Translations under genes and position numbers: made by a program | The notes under the pieces: model-generated | What the model was told of the DNA's origin: nothing | What the model saw: only the letters and a program-made list of their open reading frames with translations | The model's database searches: none | DNA from: Polaribacter gangjinensis | Lineage (GTDB): Bacteria; Bacteroidota; Bacteroidia; Flavobacteriales; Flavobacteriaceae | Direction of reading: 5' to 3' | DNA: 64,000 nt | NCBI RefSeq assembly: GCF_038024125.1 | Contig: NZ_CP150662.1 | Location: forward strand, 823,501-887,500 | Shown here: positions 35,976 to 45,722 of the stretch, piece by piece | Layout of the letters: the number at the start of each line of letters is the position of its first letter | How positions within the stretch are numbered: position 1 is the stretch's first letter

Positions 35976-37645
35976 AAGAATTTTCAAAAAGAAGAATCCA
36001 ATTGGTTTTTGCCTTGGCTTTAGTAAGCATTGGGTTTTCCATTTTTTGCTCTTTCATTGCTCATAAATACAATTTTTACTGGCTTAGAAATTATCTGGCT
36101 TTCAATATTATTCTTTATGGAGTTGTAGCATATTTAGCAAAAAAAGGACTTTTAACAATTGCAAGACCTTTTTATTTATTGACAATTAATCTTGGGATTA
36201 CCATAATTGCATCCTTTGTTGGACGACCTGCTGGAGTTGAGTTTGTGTTTATTTTTACCATTGGATTGCCCTATTTTATTTTTTCTTTTACAAGGGAGCG
36301 TTTGTATGTAATCATTTTTGCTATACTTCCCATATTGCTTTGGTTTTTACTTTTTTTAACCGATTTTAATTTATTTACAAATCAAAAATTTGATACAAAA
36401 GTAGCTGACGAAATTATTTATCCAATTGCGATGGTAAGTACGGTTTTGCTGGTTCTTTTTCAATTGATTTATTTCTCAGTTTTAAATACTCGTTATGCAT
36501 CAAATGTAATTATTCAGCATGATGACGCTTTTCAAGCTTCTAATGCAAAATCAAAATTTTTAAGCACAATGAGTCATGAAATTAGAACACCTTTAAATGC
36601 AGTCATAGGGCTATCTCATATTTTAGCTGATAATAATCCTAGAAAAGACCAATTAGAAAACATTAAAGCCTTGAATTACTCTGGTAAAATTTTAATGAAT
36701 CTATTAAATAATGTGCTAGATTTCAGCAAAATGCAATCTAGTAAAGTAGAATTAGATGAAATTCCAACAGATTTATATATCGCCATAAAACAGATAAAAA
36801 AAATTCATGAGACTAGTTGTTTACGAAAAGGAATTTTAATGAATTTAGACATTGAAAAAGGAATTCCTTTAGTGCTTTTAGATGTAGTGAGATTTAATCA
36901 AGTTATCAATAATTTAGTAAGTAATGCTATTAAGTTTACCGATAATGGAAGTGTTACACTGAGAATTAAAAAAAATATTGAAACTTTTAAAACTATTACA
37001 ATCACCACAGAAGTTATTGATACTGGCTTAGGAATTCCTGAAGATAAACTTTCTGAAATTTGGGAAGATTTTACACAAGCTTCAACATCTACAAACCGAT
37101 TATATGGTGGTACAGGTTTAGGATTGCCAATCGTAAAAAGTATTGTAAAAGCGATGGGATCTGATGTTTTTGTTGAGAGTAAAATTAATCAAGGAAGTCG
37201 TTTTTATTTTGATGTAACTCTAACAAAAGCTACTGAAGTTGACTTGAAAAAAGAAGCAGATCATAAAGTATATAATTTTGATGGAAAAAAGATTCTGTTG
37301 GTTGAAGACAATCAATATAATATTTTAGTGGCAAAACAAATTTTAGAGAAAGAAAAATTACTTGTAGAAGTTGCAGAAAATGGTATTGAGGGCATGAAAA
37401 TGGCTGAAAAAAATAAGTATGATGTAATTTTGATGGATATTCAAATGCCTTTTATGGATGGATATGAGGCTACTAAAGAAATTCGTAAATTCAATAAAAC
37501 AATTCCCATTTTAGCTTTATCAGCATCTGTTTTTTCGGAAGTTAAAGACAGTATCAATCAAAGTGGTATGAATGGATTTATTTTTAAACCTTTTAATCCT
37601 GATGATTTACTTTTTGAAATTAATAAAGCTTTAAAAAATAAGTAA
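35972..37645 (+). CDS. Hybrid sensor histidine kinase/response regulator, copy 2
   Basis: This 557-residue paralogue of the preceding kinase has the same order: multi-helix membrane sensor, HisKA with His202, HATPase_c, and a receiver with Asp489. The kinase and receiver parts are nearly superimposable between the two copies (SHEIRTPLNA, NNVLDFSKMQS, GGTGLGLPIVKSI), whereas the membrane sensors differ more. This suggests duplication followed by sensor divergence. The ATGA overlap implies coupled expression and perhaps heterodimers, which is inference. A perfect hairpin terminator follows. Confidence 0.95.
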   Translation: MKEFSKRRIQLVFALALVSIGFSIFCSFIAHKYNFYWLRNYLAFNIILYGVVAYLAKKGLLTIARPFYLLTINLGITIIASFVGRPAGVEFVFIFTIGLPYFIFSFTRERLYVIIFAILPILLWFLLFLTDFNLFTNQKFDTKVADEIIYPIAMVSTVLLVLFQLIYFSVLNTRYASNVIIQHDDAFQASNAKSKFLSTMSHEIRTPLNAVIGLSHILADNNPRKDQLENIKALNYSGKILMNLLNNVLDFSKMQSSKVELDEIPTDLYIAIKQIKKIHETSCLRKGILMNLDIEKGIPLVLLDVVRFNQVINNLVSNAIKFTDNGSVTLRIKKNIETFKTITITTEVIDTGLGIPEDKLSEIWEDFTQASTSTNRLYGGTGLGLPIVKSIVKAMGSDVFVESKINQGSRFYFDVTLTKATEVDLKKEADHKVYNFDGKKILLVEDNQYNILVAKQILEKEKLLVEVAENGIEGMKMAEKNKYDVILMDIQMPFMDGYEATKEIRKFNKTIPILALSASVFSEVKDSINQSGMNGFIFKPFNPDDLLFEINKALKNK

Positions 37646-37650
37646 CCAAT

Positions 37651-37684
37651 AAAAAAAGCTCTCAAAATTTTGAGAGCTTTTTTT
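37651..37684. terminator. Bidirectional terminator between the kinase pair and leuB
   Basis: A perfect 17-base palindrome (37651-37667 with 37668-37684) reads A7 GCTCTCAAAA and its complement, with T-runs on both strands, between convergent genes. Confidence 0.9.
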
Positions 37685-37698
37685 ATAATTCAAATGAA

Positions 37699-38754
37699 TT
37701 AAATATTTTTCGCTAACCAATCACCTACTTCTTTTGTTCCAAACGATTTTCCACCATCAGCTAAATCTTCAGTAACAACTCCTTCTGATAAGGCTTTTTC
37801 AACAACATCTCTAATTGCTTTGCCTTCATTCATCAAACCAAAATTTTCGAACATCATAGCTGCAGATAATACTGTTGCCATCGGATTTGCAATATTTTTT
37901 CCAGTAGCTTGCGGATATGACCCATGAATTGGCTCAAATAAACCAATTTCTGATCCAATTGAAGCACTTGGCATTAATCCCATAGAACCTGAAATCACTG
38001 AGGCTTCATCGGTTAAAATATCTCCAAATAAGTTTTCTGTAATTAACACATCATAACTGTTTGGCCATTGTACCAAACGCATGGCAACTGCATCAACAAA
38101 CTCATAAGAAACCGTTACTTCTGGGTAGTCTTTTTCCATAGATTGTACAGTTTCTCTCCACAATCTAGAGGTTTCTAACACATTCGCTTTGTCTACACAA
38201 CACAATTTTTTACTGCGAGTCATTGCCAATTCAAAACCTTTTCTTGCCAAACGTTTTACTTCTTCTCTTGTATACACACAATTATCAAAAGCAGTTTCTC
38301 CATCATCTCTTCTACCCTTTTCGCCAAAGTAAATTCCGCCAGTTAATTCTCTTAAAAAAACCAAATCTGTTCCTTCAATTCGCTCTCTTTTCAGAGGAGA
38401 TTTATCTAATAATGATGGAAAAGTAAAAGTTGGACGCACATTTGCAAACAATCCTAATTTTTTTCTCATTTTTAACAAACCTTGCTCAGGACGAACTTTT
38501 GCTGATGGATCGTTATCATATTTTGGATGACCAATTGCACCAAACAAAACAGCATCAGAAGTTACACAAATTTCATGAGTTTCATCAGGATAAGGTTCAC
38601 CAACAGCATCAATAGCTGCTGCACCAGTCAATGCAGGTCTCCAAGTAATTTCATGTCCGAATTTTTTGGCAACTGCATCAGAAACTTTTACTGCTTGATC
38701 AATAACTTCAGGACCAATTCCATCTCCTGCTAATAGTGCTATTTTTAATTTCAT
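37699..38754 (-). CDS. leuB: 3-isopropylmalate dehydrogenase
   Basis: This 351-residue enzyme begins LKIALLAGDGIGPEV and has ELTGGIYFGEKGRRDD, the catalytic Lys/Asp regions (CVDKANVLETSRLWRE, ENLFGDILTDEASVISGS) and GLFEPIHGS. It oxidises 3-isopropylmalate to 2-ketoisocaproate; with a citramalate synthase upstream it may also oxidise 3-methylmalate toward isoleucine. It is the last gene of leuC-leuD-cimA-like-leuB and is separated from the previous gene by a repeat-rich spacer of 105 bases. Confidence 0.97.
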   Translation of the reverse strand: MKLKIALLAGDGIGPEVIDQAVKVSDAVAKKFGHEITWRPALTGAAAIDAVGEPYPDETHEICVTSDAVLFGAIGHPKYDNDPSAKVRPEQGLLKMRKKLGLFANVRPTFTFPSLLDKSPLKRERIEGTDLVFLRELTGGIYFGEKGRRDDGETAFDNCVYTREEVKRLARKGFELAMTRSKKLCCVDKANVLETSRLWRETVQSMEKDYPEVTVSYEFVDAVAMRLVQWPNSYDVLITENLFGDILTDEASVISGSMGLMPSASIGSEIGLFEPIHGSYPQATGKNIANPMATVLSAAMMFENFGLMNEGKAIRDVVEKALSEGVVTEDLADGGKSFGTKEVGDWLAKNI

Positions 38755-38859
38755 TATGTAAGTTTTTAGACAGTAGTCGTTAGACTTTAGTAAACTGTCG
38801 AATTCAATTTTTAGTTTCTATTTTTAATTTTCAACTGACTACCGTCTGAAGACAAAAGT
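38755..38859. repeat. Intra-operon spacer with short direct and inverted repeats
   Basis: This 105-base gap in an otherwise tight operon is built from repeats of short words such as AGTC, GTCT and ACTG (GACAGTAGTCGTTAGACT at one end, ACTGACTACCGTCTGAAGAC at the other). The two ends are roughly complementary and could pair. A related spacer lies between leuD and leuC. Confidence 0.55.
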
Positions 38860-40380
38860 CTATATAATATTCAACATTTTTTCAGTGGCTTTGATTGCAG
38901 AAACAGTTTGATCTGAATCTAAACCTCTAGTAATAAATTCTTTAGTTTCACTTTTCCAAGTGATGATGGTTTCACACAATGCATCAGAATTACTTCCTGG
39001 TGGAATTCTAACGGCATAATCAATCAAATTTGGAAGTGATTTTTTACTATGTGTTTTGTATAATTTTTTTAACGCATTCATAAAAGCATCAAATTGTCCG
39101 TCACCTTGTGCATGCGCTTCATATAAAACACCTTCTACTTTTAGTAGTAAAGTTGTAGAAGGTTTTAATCCTTTTGCATGTCCTAACACATAATTTTCAA
39201 CACTAACTTTTCTTTCAATAGCATCACTGTCCAAAACATCAGAAATGATATATGGCAAATCTTCTTGAGAAACAACTTCTTTTTTATCACCCAATTCTAT
39301 AATTCTTTGGGTAACTTTTTTTAGTTCTTCGTTGTTTAAGCTGATTCCTAAATCTTGTAAATTTTTTTGAATATTGGCTTTTCCAGAAGTCTTTCCTAGT
39401 GCATATTTTCGCTTTCTTCCAAAACGTTCTGGCATCAAATCATTGAAATACAGATTGTTTTTATTATCTCCATCTGCATGAATTCCTGCTGTTTGTGTAA
39501 AAACATTTGCACCAACAATTGGTTTGTTTACAGGAATTCTAAATCCTGAAAAATTTTCAACAAGCTTGCTTACTTTGTGAAGTGCATTTTCTTTTACAGT
39601 AATTTTTACACCTTTTAAAAAGTCATTAATTACTGCAATTGTACTTGCAATGGGTGCATTTCCTGCACGTTCTCCCATCCCATTTACCGTTAAATGCAAT
39701 CCATTTACTCCTGCTTTTACAGCTTCCATTACATTGGCAACTCCTAAATCGTAATCATTATGACCATGAAAATCTAAGTGAATTGTAGGAAACTTTTCTC
39801 GAACTTCTTTGATAAACTGATAGGTTTCTGAAGGAGTTAAAATCCCTAAAGTATCTGGCAATAAAATACGTTCAATAGGTTGTGTTGCCAAAAAATTCAG
39901 ATATTGAAAAACATATTCTTTTGAATTTCGCATTCCATTTGACCAATCTTCTAGATAAACATTTGTTTTGATGTCATTTTTAGAAGCCAATTCAATGGTT
40001 TTTTGAATGTCAGAAAAATGTTGTTCAGGTGTTTTTTTTAATTGATGAGTGAGGTGATTTAAGGAACCTTTCGTTAATAAATTCTGAACTTTTGCACCTG
40101 TTGACAACATCCAATCAATAGATTTTCCTTCATCAACAAAGGTTAAAACCTCAACTTTATCTAAAAAATGATTTTGAAAGGCCCACTCAGTAATTTTTTT
40201 AACAGCTTGCATTTCACCATCAGAAACTCTTGCAGACGCGATTTCAATTCTGTCAACTTTGAGTTCTTCTAACAATAATTTTGCAATTGTTAGTTTTTCG
40301 GGAACAGAAAAAGACACTCCAGATGTTTGTTCTCCATCACGAAGTGTGGTATCCATTATTTCAATTTTCCTAGGTTCCAT
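38860..40380 (-). CDS. cimA: Probable (R)-citramalate synthase (LeuA/CimA family)
   Basis: This 506-residue aldol-type synthase has DTTLRDGEQ with catalytic Arg14-Asp15, HGHNDYDLG for metal binding, GERAGNAP and the C-terminal regulatory domain. Genes of this kind are usually annotated as 2-isopropylmalate synthase. The sequence instead parallels Leptospira citramalate synthase: VDRIEIASARVS, NLLTKGSLNHL and NVYLEDWSNG. Leu79, Leu102, Tyr142 and Glu144 fall at the offset expected for its Leu81, Leu104, Tyr144 and Glu146 pyruvate pocket. I infer it makes citramalate from pyruvate and acetyl-CoA for isoleucine. LeuA activity is not excluded. Confidence 0.78.
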   Translation of the reverse strand: MEPRKIEIMDTTLRDGEQTSGVSFSVPEKLTIAKLLLEELKVDRIEIASARVSDGEMQAVKKITEWAFQNHFLDKVEVLTFVDEGKSIDWMLSTGAKVQNLLTKGSLNHLTHQLKKTPEQHFSDIQKTIELASKNDIKTNVYLEDWSNGMRNSKEYVFQYLNFLATQPIERILLPDTLGILTPSETYQFIKEVREKFPTIHLDFHGHNDYDLGVANVMEAVKAGVNGLHLTVNGMGERAGNAPIASTIAVINDFLKGVKITVKENALHKVSKLVENFSGFRIPVNKPIVGANVFTQTAGIHADGDNKNNLYFNDLMPERFGRKRKYALGKTSGKANIQKNLQDLGISLNNEELKKVTQRIIELGDKKEVVSQEDLPYIISDVLDSDAIERKVSVENYVLGHAKGLKPSTTLLLKVEGVLYEAHAQGDGQFDAFMNALKKLYKTHSKKSLPNLIDYAVRIPPGSNSDALCETIITWKSETKEFITRGLDSDQTVSAIKATEKMLNII

Positions 40381-40393
40381 GAGCTAAAAAAAC

Positions 40394-40993
40394 TTAAAAA
40401 GGTCTTGTTTGTGCGAAAGTTGTAATTTCGTTTTCGATATTTTTTAGGTAATCAATATCATCAAAACCATTCAACATATTTTCTTTTTTGTAAGAATTGA
40501 TTTCAAATTTTTCTGATGCTCCTGTTGACAAAAGTGTTACTGTTTGTGAAGGTAAATCCACTAAAATTTCTGTTTTTGGATCTGCAAAAATGGCATCAAA
40601 TAATGTATCTGCAAAAGCTGCAGAAACTTGCACTGGTAAAACGCCAATGTTTAAACAATTATTTTTAAAAATATCTGCAAAAGCGGATGAAATTACACAA
40701 CGTAATCCAAAATCATACACAGCCCAAGCTGCATGTTCTCTTGAAGAACCTGAACCAAAATTTCTACCTCCTACCAAAATTTTACTTCCTGAGTAGATTT
40801 CTTTATTCAATGGGAAATCAGATTTTGGAGTTCCATCAGCATTGTAACGCCAATCTCTAAAAAGATTATCTCCAAAACCTTCTCTCTCGGTTGCTTTTAA
40901 AAAACGCGCTGGTATAATTTGATCTGTATCAACGTTTTCAATTGGTAATGGATATGCTGTGCTTTTTAATGTTACAAATTTATCGTAAGCCAT
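40394..40993 (-). CDS. leuD: 3-isopropylmalate dehydratase small subunit
   Basis: This 199-residue swivelling-domain subunit has VDTDQIIPARFLK, the signature GGRNFGSGSSREHAAWA and FADIFKNNCLNIG. With LeuC it isomerises isopropylmalate (and citramalate in the pyruvate route to isoleucine). It is 13 bases upstream of the synthase gene and about 98 bases after leuC, from which it is separated by a repeat-rich spacer. Confidence 0.97.
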   Translation of the reverse strand: MAYDKFVTLKSTAYPLPIENVDTDQIIPARFLKATEREGFGDNLFRDWRYNADGTPKSDFPLNKEIYSGSKILVGGRNFGSGSSREHAAWAVYDFGLRCVISSAFADIFKNNCLNIGVLPVQVSAAFADTLFDAIFADPKTEILVDLPSQTVTLLSTGASEKFEINSYKKENMLNGFDDIDYLKNIENEITTFAQTRPF

Positions 40994-41091
40994 ATTATTT
41001 TGAGTATTCAGTTGCCAGTTACAGTTGGCAGTTGTTATATCTTAAATTTATTATTAAACAGTCTACTGAAAACTGAGACTGTAAACTTTTT
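40994..41091. repeat. Intra-operon spacer with hairpin-forming repeats
   Basis: The 98 bases between leuD and leuC contain a tight run of CAGTTGCCAGTTACAGTTGG-like repeats. They also contain a clear inverted repeat ACAGTCT (41058-41064) with AGACTGT (41076-41082) enclosing ACTGAAAACTG. It has the same word vocabulary as the spacer before leuB. Confidence 0.6.
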
Positions 41092-42492
41092 TTACCCCAC
41101 CATCAAAACTCTTGGATCAGTAACTACACCTTCTACTGCAGAAGCTGCTGCCATTAATGGTGATGCCAACAATGTTCTTGAACCTGGTCCTTGACGTCCT
41201 TCAAAATTTCTGTTTGATGTTGAAACTGCTAATTTTCCTGCAGGAACTTTATCATCATTCATTGCTAAACAAGCAGAACATCCTGGTTCTCTTAATTCGA
41301 AACCTGCATCAGCAATGATGGTATCCAAACCTTCTGCTTTGATTTGCTCTACCACTTTGTGTGATCCTGGAACTAACCAAGCAATTACATGAGGAGCTTT
41401 TTTACGACCTTCAATGATGGAACAAAATGCTCTAAAATCTTCAATTCTTCCATTGGTACATGAACCTAAAAAGACATAATCGATTTTTTTACCAATCATA
41501 CTTTCGCCTTCATTGAAGTGCATATAACCTAACGATTTTTTGTAAGTCTCAACGCCACCTTCAACTTGAGCAGCATTTGGAATTGATTTGGTAACTCCCA
41601 TTCCCATTCCAGGATTGGTTCCGTAAGTAATCATAGGTTCAATTTCGGAAGCATCGTAATTGAATTCGATATCAAAAGTGGCATCTTCATCCGTAAACAA
41701 TGTATTCCAATATTCCATGGCTTTGTCCCAATCTTTTCCTTTCGGAGTTAATGCACGTCCTTTAATATATTCAAACGTTTTTTCATCTGGAGCAATCATT
41801 CCACCTCTTGCACCCATTTCTATGGATAAATTACACACTGTCATTCTTCCTTCCATAGACATGTCTCTAAAAACTTGTCCTGCATATTCCACAAAATATC
41901 CTGTAGCACCTGAAGTAGTTTGTTTAGAAATAATAAATAATGCAACATCTTTTGGAGTTACTCCCAATCCTAATTTGCCATTGATATTGATGCGCATTTT
42001 TTTAGGTTTTGGTTGCATAATGCATTGTGTTGACAACACCATTTCAACTTCTGATGTTCCAATTCCAAAAGCAATTGCACCAAAAGCACCATGAGTAGAT
42101 GTGTGAGAATCTCCACAAACAATAGTTGCTCCTGGTAATGTAATTCCGTTTTCAGGCCCAACAACATGCACAATTCCGTTGTTTTTATCTCCTAAACCCC
42201 AATGTGAAATTCCGTGTTTTGCGGCATTTCTTTCTAAAGCGTCTAACTGATTTGCAGAAAGTTTATCTTCTACAGGTAAATGTTGATTGATTGTTGGCGT
42301 ATTGTGATCAGCAGTTGCAAAGGTTTTTTCAGGATATAAAACCGAATTTCCTCTACTTTCTAATCCTAAAAAAGCAACAGGACTTGTCACTTCGTGAATA
42401 AAATGACGGTCTATAAAAAATACATCAGGACCTCCTTCAATACTTCTGACTACGTGTGAATCCCATACTTTGTCAAACAATGTTTTTGCCAT
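41092..42492 (-). CDS. leuC: 3-isopropylmalate dehydratase large subunit
   Basis: This 466-residue aconitase-family protein has [16 protein letters not shown], the substrate motif [15 protein letters not shown] and the Fe-S cysteines in FLGSCTNGR and [12 protein letters not shown]. It forms the isomerase with LeuD. It is first in the operon and has a well-formed promoter (42530-42559) 37 bases upstream of the ATG. The usual leader peptide or attenuator was not seen in the short leader. Confidence 0.97.
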   Translation of the reverse strand: MAKTLFDKVWDSHVVRSIEGGPDVFFIDRHFIHEVTSPVAFLGLESRGNSVLYPEKTFATADHNTPTINQHLPVEDKLSANQLDALERNAAKHGISHWGLGDKNNGIVHVVGPENGITLPGATIVCGDSHTSTHGAFGAIAFGIGTSEVEMVLSTQCIMQPKPKKMRININGKLGLGVTPKDVALFIISKQTTSGATGYFVEYAGQVFRDMSMEGRMTVCNLSIEMGARGGMIAPDEKTFEYIKGRALTPKGKDWDKAMEYWNTLFTDEDATFDIEFNYDASEIEPMITYGTNPGMGMGVTKSIPNAAQVEGGVETYKKSLGYMHFNEGESMIGKKIDYVFLGSCTNGRIEDFRAFCSIIEGRKKAPHVIAWLVPGSHKVVEQIKAEGLDTIIADAGFELREPGCSACLAMNDDKVPAGKLAVSTSNRNFEGRQGPGSRTLLASPLMAAASAVEGVVTDPRVLMVG

Positions 42493-42529
42493 ATTTCTAT
42501 AATTTTCTTTTGTAATTGCTACTAGCTTT

Positions 42530-42559
42530 CAAAAGTAACCTTTCTGTTATTTACATCAA
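42530..42559 (-). promoter_or_regulatory. Promoter of the leuC-leuD-cimA-leuB operon
   Basis: On the minus strand TTG (complement of 42557-42559) and TACTTTTG (complement of 42530-42537) are 19 bases apart, an excellent fit to the Bacteroidota TTG/TAnnTTTG consensus, 37 bases before leuC. Confidence 0.7.
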
Positions 42560-42710
42560 GTTGACTACTATTTAATACATTATATCCAACGTTCAATCAT
42601 TAATGTAATTATCTTATTAACAGATTATTACATAGTTTAAAACTACGATGTCTATTAAAATTTGTTCTCTTTATTTTTATCTTGAAAATTTATTTCAACG
42701 ATGAGTTACA

Positions 42711-42739
42711 TAAAAAAAGCATCCAAAAATGGATGCTTT
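42711..42739 (-). terminator. Terminator of carB
   Basis: A 10-base stem AAAGCATCCA (42716-42725) pairs with 42730-42739 around an A4 loop. On the minus strand it is followed by a T7 run, 21 bases after the carB stop. The rest of 42560-42710 shows no gene. Confidence 0.87.
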
Positions 42740-42759
42740 GTAATGATATTTATTTTGAA

Positions 42760-45615
42760 TTACTTACTCAAATACATTTTTCTTCTTGAGTACAAATTAT
42801 AGAAATCGTCATCTTTTAAGTTTTCTATAAATAGGATACTTTCTCCTGTTGATTTCATTTCAGGTCCTAATTTTTTATTCACATTCGGGAATTTATCAAA
42901 CGAAAAAACAGGTTGTTTGATGGCATAACCCTCTAACTGTGGATTGAATTTAAAATCAGTCACTTTATTGTGACCCAACATCACTTTTGTAGCATAATTT
43001 ACATACGGCTCTTTGTACGCTTTTGCGATAAAAGGTACCGTTCTTGAAGCTCTTGGATTGGCTTCAATGATGTAAACTACATCGTCTTTGATAGCAAATT
43101 GAATGTTGATTAAACCTACTGTTTTTAAGGCTCTTGCAATGGTATGTGTATGATCTATAATTTGTTGCATTACCAAATCTCCCAAATTAAAGGCTGGTAA
43201 GGTAGCATTTGAATCTCCTGAATGAATTCCACATGGTTCAATATGCTCCATGATTCCAATGATGTAAACATTTCCATCAGCATCACAAATCGAATCAGAT
43301 TCTGCTTCAATAGCACCATCTAAATAATGATCTAACAACAGTTTATTATTTGGAATTTTACGCAACAAGTCAACCACATGTTCAACCAATTCTTCTTTAT
43401 TGATAACAATTTTCATGCCTTGACCACCTAATACATAACTTGGTCTTACCAAAATTGGAAAATCCAATTCATCAGCCAAAGCCAAAGCTTCATCTGCAGT
43501 TTCTGCTACTCCAAACTCTGGATAAGGAATGTTATTTTCTTTTAACAAAGTTGAAAACCGTCCTCTATCTTCAGCAATGTCTAAAGCTTCAAATGAAGTT
43601 CCTATGATTTTAACTCCGTATTTGGTTAATTTTTCTGCTAATTTCAAGGCAGTTTGTCCACCTAATTGTACAATGACACCTTCTGGTTTTTCATGACGAA
43701 TGATGTCGTAAATATGTTCCCAAAAAACAGGCTCGAAATACAATTTATCAGCTGTATCAAAATCCGTAGAAACCGTTTCAGGATTACAATTAATCATGAT
43801 AGTTTCATAACCACATTCTGCTGCTGCTAAAACTCCATGCACACAACAATAATCAAACTCAATTCCTTGTCCGATTCTATTTGGACCAGAACCTAAAACA
43901 ATAATTTTCTTTTTATCAGTAACAATACTTTCGTTTGCAATGACAATTTCTCCATTTGTAGTTTCAATTTCGTTTTCGAAAGTAGAATAGTAATAAGGTG
44001 TTTTTGCTGTAAATTCAGCCGCACACGTATCAACCAATTTGTAAACACGCTGTACTTTTAGCTCCTCTCTTTTTTTATACACTTCACTTTCGTAACAATC
44101 TAACATGTGTGCAATTTGTCTATCACCATACCCTTTTTGCTTGGCTTCTAGTAACAATTCCCTTGTGATTGTATCAATATTGTAAGTTGAAATTTCTTTT
44201 TGCAATTGAAATAACTCTTCATATTGTTTCAAATACCACATATCAATTTTTGTGATATCATAAATTTTGCTCAATGGAATTCCGATAGCAATTGCATCAT
44301 AGATAGCAAAAACACGATCCCAACTTGCATTCGTTAATTTGTCTATAATTTGGTTATAATCTGTATATCCTTTACCATCTGCACCTAAACCATTTCGCTT
44401 AATTTCTAGTGATTGTGTAGCTTTATGCAAGGCTTCTTGAAACGAACGTCCAATTCCCATTACTTCTCCAACTGCTTTCATTTGCAATCCTAAAGTTCTA
44501 TCTGAACCTTCGAATTTATCAAAATTCCAACGTGGAATTTTTACGATGACATAATCTAAGGTTGGTTCAAAAAGTGCTGAAGTTGATTTGGTAATTCCAT
44601 TTTCTAATTCATCCAATGTGTACCCAATTGCTAATTTTGTAGCCACTTTAGCAATAGGATATCCTGTTGCTTTTGATGCCAAAGCTGATGAACGAGAAAC
44701 TCGAGGATTGATTTCAATCGCAATAATATCTTCTTTTTCATCAGGAGAAACTGCAAATTGCACATTACAACCACCTTCAAAATCGCCAATAGAACGCATC
44801 ATATGAATCGCCATATCACGCATTTTTTGATAGGTTTTGTCTGATAATGTCATTGCTGGCGCAACAGTAATTGAATCACCGGTATGAATTCCCATTGGAT
44901 CCATATTTTCGATAGAACAAATAATCACCACATTGTCATTGCGATCTCTCAATAATTCCAATTCATATTCTTTCCATCCCATCATGGCTTTATCAATCAT
45001 TACCTCATGAATAGGTGATGCTTCTAAACCTCTTCTTAATAATTCATCAAAATCTTCAGCTTTATAAACTATTGAAGCTCCTGCTCCACCCAAAGTATAG
45101 GAAGAACGAATTACCAAGGGAAAACCAAATTCTTGTGCAATTTCTTTTCCTTTTAGGAAAGAGGTTGCAGTTGCTTGAGGAGCCATGGGAACTCCAATTT
45201 TCAACATTAATTCTCTAAATTGTTCTCTATCTTCTGTAATGTTGATGGCGTTTATATCCACTCCAATTAATTTCACTCCAAAATCTTTCCAAATTCCTTT
45301 GGTATCTGCTTCAATACATAAATTTAAAGCGGTTTGACCTCCCATTGTTGGCAACACTGCATCAATTTGAGGATGTTCTTTTAGAATTTTAATGATTGAT
45401 TTTGTAGTAAGTGGCAATAAATATACATGATCTGCCATAGAAGGATCAGTCATAATTGTTGCTGGATTCGAATTGATTAATATTGTTTCAATTCCGTCTT
45501 CTCTTAATGAGCGTAAAGATTGTGAGCCAGAATAATCAAATTCGCAGGCTTGTCCAATAACAATTGGTCCAGATCCGATAATTAAAATTGATTTGAGGTC
45601 GTTTCTTTTTGGCAT
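42760..45615 (-). CDS. carB: Carbamoyl-phosphate synthase large subunit
   Basis: This 951-residue enzyme has two homologous ATP-grasp halves, each starting with the SGPIVIGQACEFDYSG or GSGPNRIGQGIEFDYC motif. The halves are joined by an oligomerisation region near residue 420-530. It makes carbamoyl phosphate for pyrimidines and arginine. At 951 residues it is shorter than the usual 1,070 or so, because the C-terminal allosteric MGS-like domain is absent: the protein ends at SRRKMYLSK right after the second ATP-grasp half. carA is not adjacent. A terminator follows. Confidence 0.95.
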   Translation of the reverse strand: MPKRNDLKSILIIGSGPIVIGQACEFDYSGSQSLRSLREDGIETILINSNPATIMTDPSMADHVYLLPLTTKSIIKILKEHPQIDAVLPTMGGQTALNLCIEADTKGIWKDFGVKLIGVDINAINITEDREQFRELMLKIGVPMAPQATATSFLKGKEIAQEFGFPLVIRSSYTLGGAGASIVYKAEDFDELLRRGLEASPIHEVMIDKAMMGWKEYELELLRDRNDNVVIICSIENMDPMGIHTGDSITVAPAMTLSDKTYQKMRDMAIHMMRSIGDFEGGCNVQFAVSPDEKEDIIAIEINPRVSRSSALASKATGYPIAKVATKLAIGYTLDELENGITKSTSALFEPTLDYVIVKIPRWNFDKFEGSDRTLGLQMKAVGEVMGIGRSFQEALHKATQSLEIKRNGLGADGKGYTDYNQIIDKLTNASWDRVFAIYDAIAIGIPLSKIYDITKIDMWYLKQYEELFQLQKEISTYNIDTITRELLLEAKQKGYGDRQIAHMLDCYESEVYKKREELKVQRVYKLVDTCAAEFTAKTPYYYSTFENEIETTNGEIVIANESIVTDKKKIIVLGSGPNRIGQGIEFDYCCVHGVLAAAECGYETIMINCNPETVSTDFDTADKLYFEPVFWEHIYDIIRHEKPEGVIVQLGGQTALKLAEKLTKYGVKIIGTSFEALDIAEDRGRFSTLLKENNIPYPEFGVAETADEALALADELDFPILVRPSYVLGGQGMKIVINKEELVEHVVDLLRKIPNNKLLLDHYLDGAIEAESDSICDADGNVYIIGIMEHIEPCGIHSGDSNATLPAFNLGDLVMQQIIDHTHTIARALKTVGLINIQFAIKDDVVYIIEANPRASRTVPFIAKAYKEPYVNYATKVMLGHNKVTDFKFNPQLEGYAIKQPVFSFDKFPNVNKKLGPEMKSTGESILFIENLKDDDFYNLYSRRKMYLSK

Positions 45616-45666
45616 GATAAGTAGTTGTAAATTATGAATTTGTAAAAATAGTTACTTGATAGGTAT

Positions 45667-45700
45667 AAAAAAAGGTGTTACTAGAAAAAGTAACACCTTA
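45667..45700 (-). terminator. Terminator of rpmH
   Basis: An 11-base stem AAGGTGTTACT (45672-45682) pairs with 45689-45699. On the minus strand it is followed by a T-run. It lies between rpmH and carB. Confidence 0.85.
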
Positions 45701-45722
45701 TATATTAACAATTGTTAATCAT

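Noticed and set aside
41660..42094. A 144-codon plus-strand frame inside leuC
   Set aside because: leuC is unambiguous on the minus strand; the opposite frame shows no family features and reads like reverse-strand shadow sequence.
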